From Streptomyces sp. Q6 (GTDB taxonomy: Bacteria; Actinomycetota; Actinomycetes; Streptomycetales; Streptomycetaceae), in NCBI RefSeq assembly GCF_036967205.1, contig NZ_CP146022.1, forward strand, positions 3,472,001 to 3,536,000: a DNA stretch of 64,000 nucleotides. Direction: 5' to 3'. Below are positions 8,378-16,095 of the stretch, in pieces; position 1 is the first letter of the stretch, and every line of letters starts with the position of its first letter. A model generated the notes under the pieces. The model was not told the DNA's origin, searched no databases, and was given only the letters and a program-made list of their open reading frames with translations. A program made the translations under genes and the position numbers.

Positions 8378-8870
8378 GCTTCTTCTCTTCACTCACGGTG
8401 CTGGTGGTGGTCAGGCGCATCACGAGGGCGTCCACGTTGCCCGGCTGGTAGTAGCCGCGGCGGAAGCCGATCGGCTCGAAGCCGAAGCGTTCGTAGAGCT
8501 TCTGCGCCCGGGTGTTGTCGACCCGCACTTCGAGCATCACTTCGGCGACCTCGAAGGCGGTGGCGTGGCGGAGCAGTTCGGTGAGCAGCCGGGCGCCGAG
8601 CCCGGTGCCCCAGTGGTCGCGGGCGGCGGCGATGGTCTGCACGTCGGCGAGGTCCCCGGAGGCGGCGAGCCCGCCGTACCCGACGAGCCGGTCCCCCTCG
8701 TACGCGACGACGTACCGCCGGGACGCCCCGACGCCGCGCGCGTGGGCGAGCTCGGACCAGAACATGCCGCGCGACCAGGCGTCGTCCGGGAACAGGTCCT
8801 TCTCCAGGGCGAGCACGGGATCGATGTCCCACCAGCGCATCTCGCGCAGTTCCACGTCCACGCCGGTCAC
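8370..8870 (-). CDS. rimI: ribosomal protein S18-alanine N-acetyltransferase-like GNAT
   Basis: 166 residues, GNAT fold with the acetyl-CoA loop around [13 protein letters not shown] and the C-terminal [16 protein letters not shown]-like region (here [11 protein letters not shown]). The GTG start at 8868-8870 overlaps the tsaB stop as GTGA. rimI between tsaB and tsaD is the common bacterial arrangement. It probably acetylates the N-terminus of S18, though in actinomycetes RimI can have a broader range. Confidence 0.9.
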   Translation of the reverse strand: MTGVDVELREMRWWDIDPVLALEKDLFPDDAWSRGMFWSELAHARGVGASRRYVVAYEGDRLVGYGGLAASGDLADVQTIAAARDHWGTGLGARLLTELLRHATAFEVAEVMLEVRVDNTRAQKLYERFGFEPIGFRRGYYQPGNVDALVMRLTTTSTVSEEKKHG

Positions 8871-9520
8871 TGGGGGGTGACCACCTTGTAGTTCTTGGGG
8901 ACCTGCGCGTCGGGGCGGCGCAGGTAGAGGGGGCGTGGTTCGAGCAGTTCCGCACCCGCGGCGAGCTTCTCGGCGGCGAAGGCGGCGAGCGCGGCGGCGG
9001 ACACGTGCTCGGGCCCGTGGGCGTCGGGGAACGTGTCCGGGTAGAGCACCGCTCCGGCGCCGACGGCGGGCAGCCCGGCGACCCGCTCGGCGATGTCGGC
9101 GGGCCGGTCGACGGCGGGCTCGGTGACGCGGGTGCGCACGTCGTCGTAGCGGGCCCAGTAGACCTCCTTGCGCCGCGCGTCGGTGGCGACGACGAAGGGG
9201 CCTTCGACCTGGGCCTCGTAGGCGAGCCCGTCCAGCGTGCACACACCGTGCACGGGTACGCCGAGCGCGAGCCCGAAGGTGTCGGCGGTCATCAGGCCGA
9301 CCCGCAGACCGGTGTACGGTCCCGGGCCGACGCCCACGACGATCCCCGTCACGGCGTCGAGCGACGTCCCGGCCTCGGCGAGCACCCGGTCGACGGCGGG
9401 GAGCAGCAGCTCCCCGTGTCTGCGGGCGTCGACCTGACTCGACTCGGCGACGACGGAGGTCCCGTCGTGCAGCGCGACGGTGACGGCGGGGGTTGCGGTA
9501 TCCAGCGCGAGCAGCAGCAC
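8867..9520 (-). CDS. tsaB: tRNA threonylcarbamoyladenosine biosynthesis protein TsaB
   Basis: 217 residues beginning MLLLALDTATPAVTVAL, with GVGPGPYTGLRVGL, the ASKHA hallmark of TsaB, at about 67-80. It is a TsaD paralogue that scaffolds the TsaB-TsaD-TsaE complex. GTG start, six nt after a TAGGCT -10 element, so the tsaB-rimI-tsaD-7038 transcript is likely leaderless. Confidence 0.95.
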   Translation of the reverse strand: MLLLALDTATPAVTVALHDGTSVVAESSQVDARRHGELLLPAVDRVLAEAGTSLDAVTGIVVGVGPGPYTGLRVGLMTADTFGLALGVPVHGVCTLDGLAYEAQVEGPFVVATDARRKEVYWARYDDVRTRVTEPAVDRPADIAERVAGLPAVGAGAVLYPDTFPDAHGPEHVSAAALAAFAAEKLAAGAELLEPRPLYLRRPDAQVPKNYKVVTPQ

Positions 9521-9526
9521 GCAAAC

Positions 9527-9532
9527 AGCCTA
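9527..9532 (-). promoter_or_regulatory. -10 element TAGGCT, leaderless start of tsaB operon
   Basis: On the minus strand TAGGCT is six nt before the tsaB GTG. No Shine-Dalgarno is present. This separates tsaB-rimI-tsaD from the tsaE transcript to the right. Confidence 0.5.
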
Positions 9533-9619
9533 CGGCGCTCCGGAGGCTGACACGTCCGCACTCCCGCACAACCGGAGCGGGCCCGGCCCCGGTGCTACCG
9601 TCACGGGGAGCCTTCGCTG

Positions 9620-10198
9620 GTGACGTACATGAGAGGCAGGCACCTGGTGGCACGGAGCAGCACCGGATTCGTGACCGCGCTGACGGCGGGCGCGCTCGCC
9701 GTGGTCGGCTTCCTCGCGTACCAGGCGTCGGCGAGCGCACCGGCCGACCTCGCCAAGCCGAAGGACACCTCCCCCTCGGCGACGGCGTCCACGGCCCCGA
9801 AGCACAAGTCGGACCCGAAGGCCCTGCCCGCGCAGTCCGGCAAGGGCGAGCGCGTCGTCTACTCGCTGGGCGAGGACCGCGTGTGGCTGGTCACCCCGGG
9901 CGCGAAGGCCCCGCGCACGTACGAGGTCACGCCGGGAACGGTGGACCCGGCGCCCGGCTCGTACACCGTGACCTCCCGCTCGGGCACCATCACCGGCACC
10001 GACGGGGTGGCGATCGAGCACGTGGTCCGCTTCGCGACGACGGACGGGGTGGCGATCGGCTTCAGCGCGGCGGTCGACGGCTCGACCCCGAAGCCCGACC
10101 CGTCCAAGCAGACGGGCGGCATCCGCGAGTCCCGCGCGAACGGCACCCTGATGTGGGAGTTCGCGACGATCGGCCGCAAGGTGGTCGTGGTTCCGTAG
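9620..10198 (+). CDS. secreted or membrane-anchored conserved protein
   Basis: 192 residues. One hydrophobic segment at about 15-35 (FVTALTAGALAVVGFLAYQA) acts as signal or anchor, followed by a Ser/Thr/Ala/Lys linker and a beta-rich domain ending in VATIGRKVVVVP-like strands (here ATIGRKVVVVP). GTG start 9620 has a GGGGAG nine nt upstream, so it is leadered. It is on the opposite strand to its tsa neighbours, inserted between tsaB and tsaE. Extracytoplasmic location is inferred; function unknown. Confidence 0.75.
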   Translation: MTYMRGRHLVARSSTGFVTALTAGALAVVGFLAYQASASAPADLAKPKDTSPSATASTAPKHKSDPKALPAQSGKGERVVYSLGEDRVWLVTPGAKAPRTYEVTPGTVDPAPGSYTVTSRSGTITGTDGVAIEHVVRFATTDGVAIGFSAAVDGSTPKPDPSKQTGGIRESRANGTLMWEFATIGRKVVVVP

Positions 10199-10217
10199 GG
10201 TCCCGCGGGCCCCGCGC

Positions 10218-10376
10218 CTACGCGGCGTCGGGCCGCGCCTTCACGTCCCGCCCGATGCGCGGCGGGGGCGGCGGTGTCGAGACGGCCCGCGCCGCCGCAC
10301 AGGACGCCAGCAGGTCCCGCATGGACACCTGGCGCGGCGCGGCAGTCCGTCGTACGTCACGTTCCGAAGCAGACAT
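10218..10376 (-). CDS. 52-residue conserved-type small protein behind a palindromic operator
   Basis: Short gene from ATG 10374-10376, with a strong GGGAGG ribosome-binding site six nt upstream. The product begins MSASERDVRRTAAPRQ, has an amphipathic stretch with one cysteine (RDLLASCAAARAV), a run of five prolines, and a basic tail. Codon third positions are GC-rich as expected for a real gene. No membrane segment. Its upstream region contains a perfect 20-bp palindrome. I do not recognise the family. Confidence 0.6.
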   Translation of the reverse strand: MSASERDVRRTAAPRQVSMRDLLASCAAARAVSTPPPPPRIGRDVKARPDAA

Positions 10377-10406
10377 GGACGCCTCCCGGGGCCGCCGAAG
10401 CAGTCG

Positions 10407-10426
10407 TGGTTAGGTAGACCTAACCA
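10407..10426. promoter_or_regulatory. perfect 20-bp palindrome (9-2-9), candidate metal-regulator operator
   Basis: Arms tggttaggt and acctaacca with a 2-nt centre. It contains TTAGG and CCTAA half-sites like those of DtxR/IdeR/DmdR iron boxes, but their spacing is 4 nt, whereas the canonical box has 9 nt, so it is not a standard iron box. It sits 31-50 nt upstream of the small gene at 10218-10376 on the promoter side. Confidence 0.65.
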
Positions 10427-10486
10427 AGGTGGACCTCCATGTGAACACGCCGACGGCGCGTCGCGCAACATTTTGCCGACGCGTTG

Positions 10487-10508
10487 TCGGGATACGTTCG
10501 GGATACGG
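10487..10508. repeat. two tandem 11-bp direct repeats
   Basis: tcgggatacgt is followed directly by tcgggatacgg, one helical turn apart. It lies between the end of tsaE and the palindrome upstream of the small gene at 10218-10376. It may be part of that gene's control region or a chance duplication. Confidence 0.4.
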
Positions 10509-10533
10509 CGCGTGACCGCGCGCCCGACGGGTC

Positions 10534-11088
10534 TCAGGCCGCGAGCGAGCCCAGGTCCGACCCGGCCCAGCGGTCCCCGATCCCGTTCAGGGTCACGATC
10601 CGGACCTCGTCCGTGGTGTCGCCCGTGGCGCGGTCGATGATGACGTGCAGCCGGTCGTCGGAGAGCTCCTCGACCTTGCCGTCGCCCCACTCCACGACGA
10701 CGACCGAGTCCGGCAGGGACACGTCGAGGTCGAGGTCCTCCATCTCGTCGAGGCCGCCCCCGAGGCGGTACGCGTCGACGTGCACCAGGGCGGGCCCGCC
10801 GGACAGGTGCGGATGCACCCGGGCGATCACGAACGTCGGTGAGGTCACCGCACCGCGCACGCCCAGGCCCTCGCCGAGGCCGCGGGTCAGGGTCGTCTTG
10901 CCCGCGCCCAGCTCACCGGTGAGCATCACGAGGTCGCCGGGGCGCAGCTGTTCGGCCAGCGCGCGGCCCAGGTCCCGCATGGCGTCGGGAGAGGTGACGG
11001 TGACCGTGGCCGTGCGGACGGAGGCGACGGACGGGGTGGGGGTGGCGGGATCAGCCGCCGGGCTGTGCGGTGCTGCCGGTGTCTCCAT
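10534..11088 (-). CDS. tsaE: tRNA threonylcarbamoyladenosine biosynthesis ATPase TsaE
   Basis: 184 residues. P-loop GELGAGKTTLTRGLG around residues 59-73, then SPTFV and the HVDAYRL motif (Walker-B region) typical of TsaE/YjeE. It drives turnover of the TsaB-TsaD complex. The N-terminal 25 residues are a Pro/Ala-rich extension. Its start overlaps the end of the upstream hydrolase by 38 nt. Together with tsaB and tsaD it gives a nearly complete t6A set; only tsaC is absent from this window. Confidence 0.94.
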   Translation of the reverse strand: METPAAPHSPAADPATPTPSVASVRTATVTVTSPDAMRDLGRALAEQLRPGDLVMLTGELGAGKTTLTRGLGEGLGVRGAVTSPTFVIARVHPHLSGGPALVHVDAYRLGGGLDEMEDLDLDVSLPDSVVVVEWGDGKVEELSDDRLHVIIDRATGDTTDEVRIVTLNGIGDRWAGSDLGSLAA

Positions 11089-12283
11089 AAGGACCCACGG
11101 TAGCGGCTGCCGGAACCGCTCCGACGCGGGCCAGGAGGTCCGCGAACCGGTCCGTGACGACCTCCGGGTGCTCCATCATCACGAGGTGCCCGGCGTCCGG
11201 TACGAGCACGAACTCCGCCTGCGGCAGCAGCGCCGCGATCGCCTCGCTGTGCTCGCTCGGCGTCACCAGATCCTGCTCACCGGCGAGGACGAGCGCCGGG
11301 ATGTCGGCGAAGTGGTTCAGGGCGGCCGTCTTGTCGTGCTCCTGGAACGCCGGGTAGAACTCGGCGACCACGTCGATCGGCGTCCCCTCGATCATCCGCT
11401 CCGCGAACCGGGCGACCGCCGGGTCGACGTCCCGCGACGCGAACGAGTACCGCTTGATGATCCCCGCGAACAGGTCGGCCGTGGCCCGCCGCCCCTTCTC
11501 GACGAGCTCCGCCCGCTGGCCGAGGGCCTTGAGGATGCCGGGCAGCACCCGCCGGATCGCGTTGACCCCGGCCACCGGCAGCCCGTAGTTGACCTCGCCG
11601 AGCTTCCCCGACGACGTCCCGACGAGGGCCACGCCCACGACGCGCTCGCGGATCAGCTCGGGACACTGGTCGGCCAGCGCCATCACGGTCATGCCGCCCA
11701 TGGAGTGGCCGACGAGGACGAGCGGGCCCTCGGGCGCGGCCGCGTCGACGACGGCCTTGAGGTCGCAGCCGAGCCGGTCGATGGTGACCGGCGCCCCCTG
11801 CTCGACCTGCTCGGTCCCGCGCCCCGACCGGCCGTGGCTGCGCTGGTCCCAGTAGACGCAGCGCACGACACCGCGCAGGGCGGCGCGCTGGAAGTGCCAG
11901 GAGTCCTGGTTGAGGCAGTAGCCGTGGCTGAAGACGACGGTGACCGGCGCCGGGTCCTTGCGGCCGAACAGGCGCCGCCTGCGCGGACCGCCGCCGCTGT
12001 CCGGCTCGACCTCGTCCACCTCGTAGTACAGCTCGGTGCCGTCGTCGCCGTAGGCCTTGCCGGGGGTGCCGCGCAGCGCGCCGTAGGGGCCCGAGGCGTC
12101 CAGGGCGAGCCGGGCCTTGCGCCGCATGCCGCGCCCCACCGTGAGCCGCTCGACGGCCACTCCGGCGGCGGCGCCCGCGGCGACCACGCCGATCGCGGCG
12201 CCCGCGAGGCCGGCCCGGCGCCAGCTCCCCGAAGCCGCGGCTTCGGCGACGGCCGCCGTGGCCTGTGCGGTGTCCTCGCTCAC
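11051..12283 (-). CDS. alpha/beta hydrolase with N-terminal membrane segment
   Basis: 410 residues, GTG start with AAGGAG six nt upstream. A hydrophobic Ala/Gly/Val segment at about 24-45 may anchor it. The hydrolase core has FSHGY (oxyanion region), YWDQRSHGRS, the nucleophile elbow GHSMGG with Ser194, and the C-terminal acid/His region around AGEQDLVTP and VPDAGHLVMMEHP. Substrate is unknown. In Streptomyces a hydrolase regularly sits between alr and tsaE; the 38-nt overlap with tsaE suggests one transcript. Confidence 0.88.
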   Translation of the reverse strand: MSEDTAQATAAVAEAAASGSWRRAGLAGAAIGVVAAGAAAGVAVERLTVGRGMRRKARLALDASGPYGALRGTPGKAYGDDGTELYYEVDEVEPDSGGGPRRRRLFGRKDPAPVTVVFSHGYCLNQDSWHFQRAALRGVVRCVYWDQRSHGRSGRGTEQVEQGAPVTIDRLGCDLKAVVDAAAPEGPLVLVGHSMGGMTVMALADQCPELIRERVVGVALVGTSSGKLGEVNYGLPVAGVNAIRRVLPGILKALGQRAELVEKGRRATADLFAGIIKRYSFASRDVDPAVARFAERMIEGTPIDVVAEFYPAFQEHDKTAALNHFADIPALVLAGEQDLVTPSEHSEAIAALLPQAEFVLVPDAGHLVMMEHPEVVTDRFADLLARVGAVPAAATVGPYGDTGSTAQPGG

Positions 12284-12405
12284 GTGCCGCTCCTTAGTGC
12301 GCTCTGCCCGCGTCCTGCGCTGCGTGCTGCCCTGGTGTGCCGAGTTTCCTGTTCGGTTCGAAGTTCACATAGCCCTGGCGGCCGCCGCTCAACCCGTGTC
12401 CGTGG

Positions 12406-13569
12406 TCACGCGCCGTCCGCCGGCCCGTCGCCGACATAGACGCGCGGGACCCGTGAACCGATCCGCGTGACGATCTCGTACGCGATGGTGCCCGCCGCGG
12501 CCGCCCAGTCCTCGGCGGTCGGCTCGCCCGCGTCACCGGGGCCGAACAGCACCGCCTCGTCCCCCGCGGCCGGCTCGTCACCGCCGAGGTCGACGACGAA
12601 CTGGTCCATCGCGACCCGCCCCGCGACCGTGCGCCGCTTGCCCGCGATCAGGACCGGGCCGGTGCCGGAGGCGTGCCGCGGGATGCCGTCCGCGTAGCCG
12701 AGCGGGACGAGGCCGAGGGTCGTCGCTCCCGGGGTGACGTAGTGATGCCCGTAACTGACGCCGAGTCCACCCGGCGCGTGCTTCACGAGCGCGAGGTTCG
12801 CCTTCAGGGTCATGACGGGGCGCAGGCCGAAGTCGGCGGGCGTGCCCAGCTCGGGGCTGGGCGAGATGCCGTACATCGCGATACCGGGGCGGACGAGGTC
12901 GAAGTGGGTCTCGGGCAGGGTCAGCGTCCCCGGCGAGTTCGCGATGTGCCGCACCTCGGGGGTGATACCCCGCTCCTGCGCGTACCCGACCATCTCGCGG
13001 AAGGAGGCCAGCTGCGCGGCGGTCGAGGGGTGCCCCGGCTCGTCGGCGCAGGCGAAGTGCGACCACAGTCCGGTGACGGTGACGAGACCGGCCTCCTGCG
13101 CCTTCAGGGCCTCGCGCACCAGCTCGGGCCAGTCGGCCGGCAGGCAGCCGTTGCGCCCGAGTCCCGTGTCGGCCTTGAGCTGGATGCGGGCGACCCGGCC
13201 CGACTCCCGTGCCGCGGCGGCGACTTCGCGCAGCGCCCACATGCCGCTGACCGACATGTCGAGGTCGGCCTCGATGCCCTCGCGCCAGGGCCCGCCGGGC
13301 ACCCACAGCCAGCACAGGAGGCGGCCGGTGATGCCCGCCGCGCGCAGCTCCAGGGCCTCTTCGGCGGTGGCGGTGCCGATCCACTCGGCACCCGCCTCCT
13401 TCGCGGCGCGGGCCACCGGGAGCGTTCCGTGCCCGTAGGCGTCCGCCTTCACCACGGCCATGAACGCGGCCCCCGGCGCGTGGGCGCGCAGGGACCGCAC
13501 GTTGGCCTTCAGTGCGGCCAGGTCGATCTCGGCGCGGGCGCGGAGCGGGGCAGTCACGTTCTCGTTCAT
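12406..13569 (-). CDS. alr: alanine racemase
   Basis: 387 residues. The PLP lysine is Lys41 in VVKADAYGHG. The second catalytic residue is the Tyr in GVSYGHHYV, and RPGIAMYGISP and the C-terminal beta-domain with VAMDQFVVDLG are all present. It makes D-alanine for peptidoglycan. It is first in a run alr / hydrolase / tsaE on the minus strand, with 122 nt between alr and the hydrolase. Confidence 0.97.
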   Translation of the reverse strand: MNENVTAPLRARAEIDLAALKANVRSLRAHAPGAAFMAVVKADAYGHGTLPVARAAKEAGAEWIGTATAEEALELRAAGITGRLLCWLWVPGGPWREGIEADLDMSVSGMWALREVAAAARESGRVARIQLKADTGLGRNGCLPADWPELVREALKAQEAGLVTVTGLWSHFACADEPGHPSTAAQLASFREMVGYAQERGITPEVRHIANSPGTLTLPETHFDLVRPGIAMYGISPSPELGTPADFGLRPVMTLKANLALVKHAPGGLGVSYGHHYVTPGATTLGLVPLGYADGIPRHASGTGPVLIAGKRRTVAGRVAMDQFVVDLGGDEPAAGDEAVLFGPGDAGEPTAEDWAAAAGTIAYEIVTRIGSRVPRVYVGDGPADGA

Positions 13570-13605
13570 GGTGCGCCCAGTCTCTCAGAGCGGTCGGAGC
13601 GGCCC

Positions 13606-14538
13606 TCAGGTACCGGGCCTGCGGCCCCACACGTACACGCGGTCGCCCTTCTTGAGCACGCCCCAGAGCTTCTTGGCGTCGGCGAGCCGCATGTTGACGC
13701 AGCCGCGCGAGCCGGGCGGGTTGTAGACGCTGCCGTAGATGGCGTGGAAGGCCTGGCCGCCGCTGAAGAACTGGCTGTACGGCATGGGGGTGTTGTACAG
13801 CGTCGACCAGTGGTTCTTGTGCTTCCAGTAGACCTTGTGCCAGCCCGCGCGGGTCGCGTACCCGGCGCGGCCGCTGCGGATCGGGACGGGCCCGTAGACG
13901 ATCTTCTTGCCCTTGCTGACCCACATCAGCTGGCGCGGCAGGTCGACGCAGGCGAGGCGGTACGCGCGCGTGGGGCACTTCTTCGCCGCGTTCGGGTTCT
14001 TGCGGGCGCTGATGGAGCGCATCCGGCCCCAGGTGACGGGCCCGGCGAAGCCGCTGTTCGGGCGGATGCCCTGCTTGGTCTGGAAGGCGCGGATGGCCTT
14101 GCAGTCGGCGGCGGACTGACGGCCGTCGACCTTGAGCTTCAGCCAGCGCTCGACCTGGCGCTGGTAGGGGCCGGTCTTCGTGGTGCAGCGCGCGGCGGCG
14201 AACTGTCCGAGACCGGGTCCCGGCGCCGGCTGCGCCTCGCTCGCGGGCACGTACTCGACGCTGTCGTCGACCGGGACGGACGGCTCGTACGGCTCGATCG
14301 CGTCCTCGGCGGCGCTCGGCTCGTACACGCGCGGCGGCAGCACCTGGTCGGGGGTGTCCATCCGCCAGGGCTGGTACGGGGTGAGCGGGACGCCGGGGAC
14401 GAGCGCGGGTCCCGCGGCGGGCGCCGGGGCCGAGGGCCGGGGCGGCGGTCCCGGGTCGGCGAAGGCGGGGACCGCCGGGAGCGCGGCGGCGAGGGCGAGC
14501 AGCGCGGCCAGGGCGCCGCGCACAGGAGTGCTGGTCAT
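13606..14538 (-). CDS. secreted L,D-transpeptidase with peptidoglycan-binding domain
   Basis: 310 residues from the ATG at 14536-14538. Signal peptide at 1-27 (ALAALLALAAALPAVPAFA), a Pro-rich linker to about 110, a peptidoglycan-binding helical domain at about 122-175 (YQRQVERWLKLKVDG), then a YkuD domain at about 195-305 with His265 and the catalytic Cys280 in GSRGCVNMR. It forms 3-3 cross-links or attaches proteins to peptidoglycan. It ends 36 nt downstream of the alr start and is divergent from the TetR gene at 14677. Confidence 0.93.
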   Translation of the reverse strand: MTSTPVRGALAALLALAAALPAVPAFADPGPPPRPSAPAPAAGPALVPGVPLTPYQPWRMDTPDQVLPPRVYEPSAAEDAIEPYEPSVPVDDSVEYVPASEAQPAPGPGLGQFAAARCTTKTGPYQRQVERWLKLKVDGRQSAADCKAIRAFQTKQGIRPNSGFAGPVTWGRMRSISARKNPNAAKKCPTRAYRLACVDLPRQLMWVSKGKKIVYGPVPIRSGRAGYATRAGWHKVYWKHKNHWSTLYNTPMPYSQFFSGGQAFHAIYGSVYNPPGSRGCVNMRLADAKKLWGVLKKGDRVYVWGRRPGT

Positions 14539-14623
14539 GGGCCGAGGGAATCCCGGTGCGGCCCGCTCCCCGGGCAGCCGCGCGGCGAGGTCCCCCGAAA
14601 AGCCGTTGATCGGCCCGGCCGCA

Positions 14624-14659
14624 CCTAGGTACCGTAGGACAAAACCTAGGAGCATTAGG
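14624..14659. promoter_or_regulatory. tandem pair of 15-bp imperfect palindromes, TetR operator candidate
   Basis: CCTAGGTACCGTAGG at 14624-14638 and CCTAGGAGCATTAGG at 14645-14659. Each has CCTA and TAGG arms around 7 nt, and the two begin 21 nt apart, two helical turns. They occupy the promoter region just upstream of the TetR-family gene and downstream of the divergent transpeptidase start, so autoregulation is likely. Confidence 0.6.
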
Positions 14660-14676
14660 AAAGAGGGGCCGGACCC

Positions 14677-15261
14677 ATGATGGCCAGGGCAGGGCTGACG
14701 ACGGAGCGCGTCGTGGCGGCCGCCGCCGATCTCGCGGACACGGTCGGCTTCGACCACATCACCATCGCGGCGCTCGCCCGCGGCTTCGGCGTCAAGGACG
14801 CGAGTCTGTACGCGCACGTCAAGGGCCTGTCCGAGCTGAGCACCCGGGTCGCGATCCGGTCCGGCCTCGACCTCGCCGACCGGATCGCGGACGCGCTCGC
14901 GGGCCGGGCCGGGCGCGACGCGCTGCTCGCCTTCGGGCACGCCTACCGCGCCTTCGCCCTGGAGCACCCGGGGCGGTACGCGGCGACCCAGCTGGAGCTC
15001 GACCCGTCGGTCCTCGACGAGCACCCGGGCCTGCGCCGCAACCTCACGTGCACGTACGCGCTGCTCCAGGGCTACGGCCTGGAGGAACCGCACCTCACGG
15101 ACGCGGGGCGCGTCCTGCGCAGCACCTTCCACGGCTTCGTCACCCTCGAACTCGCGGGCGGCTTCCGGCACCGCAGGGACGTGGAGGAGACGTGGGCGAG
15201 CGCCCTGGAGGCGCTGCACGTCATGCTCACCCACTGGCCCGAGGGAGAAGTGCGTCGATGA
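14677..15261 (+). CDS. TetR-family transcriptional regulator
   Basis: 194 residues. N-terminal helix-turn-helix: ERVVAAAADLADTVGFDHIT, then IAALARGFGVKDASLYAHVKG, about residues 9-53. The C-terminal domain (about 75-185) has the pattern seen in TetR proteins with a WHG-type ligand domain, including HGFVTLELAGGF. Two ATG codons are adjacent at the start; GAGGGG lies upstream. Translationally coupled (ATGA) to the following hydrolase, so that enzyme is probably its target or effector partner. Confidence 0.9.
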   Translation: MMARAGLTTERVVAAAADLADTVGFDHITIAALARGFGVKDASLYAHVKGLSELSTRVAIRSGLDLADRIADALAGRAGRDALLAFGHAYRAFALEHPGRYAATQLELDPSVLDEHPGLRRNLTCTYALLQGYGLEEPHLTDAGRVLRSTFHGFVTLELAGGFRHRRDVEETWASALEALHVMLTHWPEGEVRR

Positions 15262-16094
15262 TCACCTCACACACCCTGCGCGTCCCCGGCGCGACCCTGC
15301 ACCACGAGCTGCGCGGCAGCGGTCCCGTCCTCCTCCTGCTGCCCGGCGCGGGCGGCGACGCGGCGGCCCTCGACCCGGTCGCGGACGCCCTCGCCGACAC
15401 CTTCACGGTGCTCACGCACGACCCGCGCGGCTACTCGCGCAGCACCCTGGACGGGCCGCCGGCCGAGCAGCGCGTGCCGGTCCACGCGGACGACGCGCTG
15501 CGCCTCCTGGACGCGCTCTCCCCGGACCGCCCCGCGTACGTGGCGGGCGTCTCCAGCGGCGCGATCGTCGCCCTCGACCTGCTGGCGCGGCACCCCGGCC
15601 GGCTCCGGCACGTGGTGGCCCACGAACCGCCGTCGTGGAGCGTGCTGCCGGACGCGGCCGAGCAGGCGGCGTTCTTCCAGGACGTGTACGAGACGTTCAT
15701 GGCGCGGGGCCTGGAGGCGGCGGGCGCGCGCTTCCTCGCGGGCGTCGGCCCGGTGATGCTGCCCGCACCGCCCCAGCCGGGCGAACTCCCCGAGCGCGTA
15801 CGGGAGATGAGACAGCGGCTGCTGGCGAACGCCCCGCTGGCGATCCGGTACGAGCACCGCAGCTTCGCGGCGTACGAACCGGACCTGGCCGCGCTGGCCA
15901 CGGCCCGCGACCGGCTGACCCTGGCGGCGGGCACGGCGACGCGCGGACATCTGCCGTACCGGCCCGCGGAGCTGCTGGCGCGGCGGCTGGACCTCGGCCT
16001 CGCGCACTTCCCCGGCGCCCACAACGGCTGGTCGACCCACCCCGCCGAGACGGCCGACCTGCTGCGCACCCACCTCTTGGGAGACACTCGATGA
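15258..16094 (+). CDS. alpha/beta hydrolase coupled to the TetR gene
   Basis: 278 residues, start at the ATGA junction with the TetR gene. Features: LLLLPGAGGD (oxyanion loop), HDPRGYSRS, nucleophile elbow GVSSG with Ser99, and a late HFPGAHNGW histidine. Cytoplasmic. Putative esterase or peroxidase-type hydrolase; substrate unknown. It ends one nt before the nnrD start, so the TetR gene, this gene and nnrD may share a transcript. Confidence 0.85.
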   Translation: MITSHTLRVPGATLHHELRGSGPVLLLLPGAGGDAAALDPVADALADTFTVLTHDPRGYSRSTLDGPPAEQRVPVHADDALRLLDALSPDRPAYVAGVSSGAIVALDLLARHPGRLRHVVAHEPPSWSVLPDAAEQAAFFQDVYETFMARGLEAAGARFLAGVGPVMLPAPPQPGELPERVREMRQRLLANAPLAIRYEHRSFAAYEPDLAALATARDRLTLAAGTATRGHLPYRPAELLARRLDLGLAHFPGAHNGWSTHPAETADLLRTHLLGDTR

Positions 16095-16095
16095 C

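Noticed and set aside
10407-10426. Canonical DmdR/IdeR iron box
   Set aside because: Half-sites match but their spacing is 4 nt instead of 9, so I report only a palindrome with possible relation.
10484-12439. 651-codon plus-strand frame across tsaE and the hydrolase
   Set aside because: Shadow of two well-identified minus-strand genes; amino-acid composition implausible and no ribosome-binding site.
13606-15234. 542-residue reading of the L,D-transpeptidase gene starting at 15234
   Set aside because: The upstream part is opposite the TetR gene and has no secretion signal; the ATG at 14538 gives a proper signal peptide.
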